The notes under the pieces were generated by a model. The model had not been told where the DNA came from. It searched no databases and was given only the letters and a program-made list of their open reading frames with translations. A DNA stretch of 38,702 nt from CAYTLW01 sp964438735 (GTDB taxonomy: Bacteria > Myxococcota_A > UBA9042). Both the position numbers and the translations under genes were made by a program. Positions 34,386 through 38,702 of the stretch are shown here, piece after piece. Location: assembly GCA_964438735.1 (NCBI GenBank), contig CAYTLW010000067.1, positions 1 through 38,702 of the forward strand. The letters run 5' to 3'. The stretch's first letter is position 1. Each line of letters begins with the position of its first letter.

Positions 34386-36269
34386 ATGGTGCATGTCGAC
34401 CGAATCGCTACGGCCGTGATGGCCGTCTCGTTGCTCATGGCCACGGCGAGTTCAGCCGCCGAGCCGCCGCCGCCGCGAGGTCCGGACCTGCCGCCAGGGG
34501 TGGGCATCGGCGCGCCGCCGCCTGGCACAGCCCCTATCCCCCGCGGGGCACCGCCGCCGCCGCCGGGGCCGGGCGATGGCGACACCCGCGTGATGGACGA
34601 TGGCCGCATCCACGCGGTGATCTCCAAAGAGATGGAGCCGACCCTCGCGGCCATGTTCCCCGAGGGTCCGGAAGCGAATCTGCCCGGTGGCGCGGTCATC
34701 GATGGCGTGCAGATCGGCCGCGAACAGGTGGACGTCAAGGTCAAGCTGGCCGACGGGACATTCGCCACCTGGCGGTTGCGTGCCCGCATTGGCCAGGCAC
34801 CTGCCGGTCAGTCGCGCAAGTTCATCATCGAGCGCGGAGCCGACGAGACGCCGCAGCCGGAACTCGACGCCGCCATTACCCGCCTGGTATTGGCCCGCGA
34901 ACCCGCCTTCACCTGGCAGGAGGTGCGGGCCAAGCCGACCATGGCAGCCGTCAACCCTGAGATTCCCAAGCTGCTCGCGCGGGTCGACGAGCTCGTGGCC
35001 CGCGGCAAGATGCGCGACGCCGGGCTGAAGATGACCGCGCTGATCGGACAGTACCGGCGTGAACAGATGGAATTGCTGCCCACGTGGGATGTGGCGGTCC
35101 GGTTACAGCGCGTCGGTCGTCCCGACGACGCCCTGGTCTTCTACGACTGGATCCTGAAGTTGCATCGAGAGCGGCGCAGTCTGGGGCCCATGCCCCGGCA
35201 GGCATGGCAGCGTTACGCAGGGGCGTTGCACGCTCGCGGGAAGACCGAGGAGGCCCGCGCCGCCATCGCCGATTGCCAGAAAGCCAACAGGGGCACCCCC
35301 TCCGACTGTGGCCTGGGCCAGATGGCCGAGGTCTCGGCCTTGAAGGGTGACCTGAGCACGGCCACCGCTCTCCTGGATGAAGCGCTGACCAAGCCAGGCC
35401 CCGGCGACGAGGCGCTGGTCCTGGACCGCATCTCCCTGGCCAGGCGACAGGGGCAGACCGAGAACGCGTTGAAGTGGGCCAAGGTCGCCGCTGAGAAGTG
35501 GCCAAAGTCCAATGACGCCGTGGCCAGCCTGGCTTCGGCGGAGCTGCTGAGCGGTGCTTCAGAGGCCGGGTTGCGGCGCTGGCTTGCGCTCGCGGAGACG
35601 GCGCCTGAGTACCCCGGCGCCGTGGCGGCGATGGCCGACGGCATCGGCAGCATGCGCCGGGCTGAACTGGAGCAGGGGGCCGATCGCGCGGCGCTGGACG
35701 ACCTGCTCCGCGAGTTGAGCGGCGCGGCGACAAAGGGCAACCAGCTGGCCGCGTTCGGGGTCGCCATGGGCCAGTACCACCGCGGCGATCTCGAGGCGGC
35801 GTTCGGCGGCTTGACCCGCCTGCTGACCAGCCGACCCAAGGACCCGCGCGTGCTGTCCGGCCTGGCGTTGAGCGCCCATTGGCTCGGCCACCATGAGGCA
35901 GCGCGTCGCCATGCCGACAACGCCGTCGAGTTGACGCCGGGCGACCCGGCGGTGCACCTCTGTCGTTCGGTGGTTCGGCGTCCGGCAGATCTGCCAGGCG
36001 CCGCCAAAGACCTCGGCCGCCATATCGACCTGCGCGTTGCCGCGGGGATCGATGAAAAGAGCCAGGAGATCCAAGACCTGAAGGCCGACCTGGCGAGCTT
36101 GACAGCGGGCCGGTTGCCGGCAGACAGGCTGCGTCCACAGGCAGACCGAACATTGTTCGGACGCGGTGGCATGCCAGCCTGGTGGATCGTATTGTTGGCC
36201 CTGCTGGGGCTCGCTGGAGGCGCCTTCGTTGTCCTGCGCAGCCGGCGCGCCTCGAGCACTGACGACTGA
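34386..36269 (+). CDS. Secreted/periplasmic TPR protein with C-terminal membrane anchor
   Basis: A 627-residue protein from ATG 34386, preceded by GGGGAGGA. The N-terminus is a Sec signal peptide with cleavage probably after SSAA. A Pro/Gly-rich linker follows (residues about 26-65). Residues about 200-590 form alpha-helical repeats of TPR type, for example PDDALVFYDWILKLHRERR, GKTEEARAAIADCQ and GHHEAARRHADNAVELTPGD. The C-terminus has one hydrophobic segment (WWIVLLALLGLAGGAFVVL) followed by an Arg-rich tail, so the protein is likely anchored with its repeats in the periplasm. No enzymatic motif is seen; a scaffold role is inferred. Its 3' end contains the palindrome at 36146 and lies 49 bases before the HMG-CoA reductase gene. 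Confidence 0.85.
   Translation: MVHVDRIATAVMAVSLLMATASSAAEPPPPRGPDLPPGVGIGAPPPGTAPIPRGAPPPPPGPGDGDTRVMDDGRIHAVISKEMEPTLAAMFPEGPEANLPGGAVIDGVQIGREQVDVKVKLADGTFATWRLRARIGQAPAGQSRKFIIERGADETPQPELDAAITRLVLAREPAFTWQEVRAKPTMAAVNPEIPKLLARVDELVARGKMRDAGLKMTALIGQYRREQMELLPTWDVAVRLQRVGRPDDALVFYDWILKLHRERRSLGPMPRQAWQRYAGALHARGKTEEARAAIADCQKANRGTPSDCGLGQMAEVSALKGDLSTATALLDEALTKPGPGDEALVLDRISLARRQGQTENALKWAKVAAEKWPKSNDAVASLASAELLSGASEAGLRRWLALAETAPEYPGAVAAMADGIGSMRRAELEQGADRAALDDLLRELSGAATKGNQLAAFGVAMGQYHRGDLEAAFGGLTRLLTSRPKDPRVLSGLALSAHWLGHHEAARRHADNAVELTPGDPAVHLCRSVVRRPADLPGAAKDLGRHIDLRVAAGIDEKSQEIQDLKADLASLTAGRLPADRLRPQADRTLFGRGGMPAWWIVLLALLGLAGGAFVVLRSRRASSTDD
36146..36160. promoter_or_regulatory. Palindrome CCGAAC-ATT-GTTCGG upstream of the HMG-CoA reductase gene
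   Basis: Same arms and spacing as 34206-34220. It is inside the coding sequence of the TPR gene but only about 160 bases before the HMG-CoA reductase ATG, so it could serve as an operator for an internal promoter or be fortuitous. Confidence 0.3.
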
Positions 36270-36318
36270 GCCCAATCCAGCCCTGCCCGCGCAGACGCGC
36301 CGGCCACATGGCGGTGAC

Positions 36319-38702
<2,384 letters not shown>

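Overview
The window looks like chromosomal DNA from a high-GC, Gram-negative bacterium, most probably a myxobacterium-like member of the Myxococcota or an uncultured relative. This placement is inference. It rests on very high third-position GC, several lipoproteins with Asp/Ala/Gly-rich linkers followed by Cys-rich and MopE-like calcium/metal-motif repeats, a class II HMG-CoA reductase, and a eukaryote-like beta-oxidation pair. No rRNA, tRNA, CRISPR array, phage or transposase gene was seen. The right end (38650-38702) is a C homopolymer that looks like a sequencing artefact, so the window probably ends at a contig end inside a gene.

Layout. 1-468: palindromic intergenic repeats forming a large imperfect inverted repeat. 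469-1185: small TPR-like protein. 1293-9461 (minus): giant surface lipoprotein of about 2,700 residues. 9815-11785 (minus): cyclic-nucleotide-binding/patatin phospholipase. 12003-15059 (plus): lipoprotein with 13 tandem 51-residue, eight-cysteine repeats and a fibrinogen-like C-terminal domain. 15146-17926 (minus): phosphoenolpyruvate carboxylase. 18284-22502 (plus): a two-gene beta-oxidation operon, encoding a multifunctional enzyme type 2 with three SCP2 domains and then an SCPx-type thiolase. 22516-23495 (minus): glycerophosphodiesterase lipoprotein behind a small coupled gene fragment. 23682-25322 (plus): SulP anion transporter. 25390-27821 (minus): metal-motif lipoprotein followed by a GreA/GreB-like factor. 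28024-30991 (plus): a truncated glycosidase-like lipoprotein running out of frame into a right-handed beta-helix protein. 31038-33464 (minus): UbiB/ABC1 kinase-like protein and QueG. 33557-34192 (minus): YhhN-family membrane protein. 34386-36269 (plus): TPR protein with signal peptide and C-terminal membrane anchor. 36319-end (plus): HMG-CoA reductase fused to a polyprenyl-synthase-like domain that lacks both Asp-rich catalytic motifs.

Two themes stand out. One is lipid/isoprenoid metabolism: the peroxisome-like beta-oxidation pair, HMG-CoA reductase fusion, patatin, glycerophosphodiesterase, YhhN and UbiB-like kinase. The other is a set of large, repetitive, disulfide-rich or beta-helical surface proteins. 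Several divergent intergenic regions carry related short repeats built on AGGTGTCA...GACCCTC. The strongest candidates for follow-up are the HMG-CoA reductase/pseudo-prenyltransferase fusion and the triple-SCP2 multifunctional enzyme with its SCPx thiolase.
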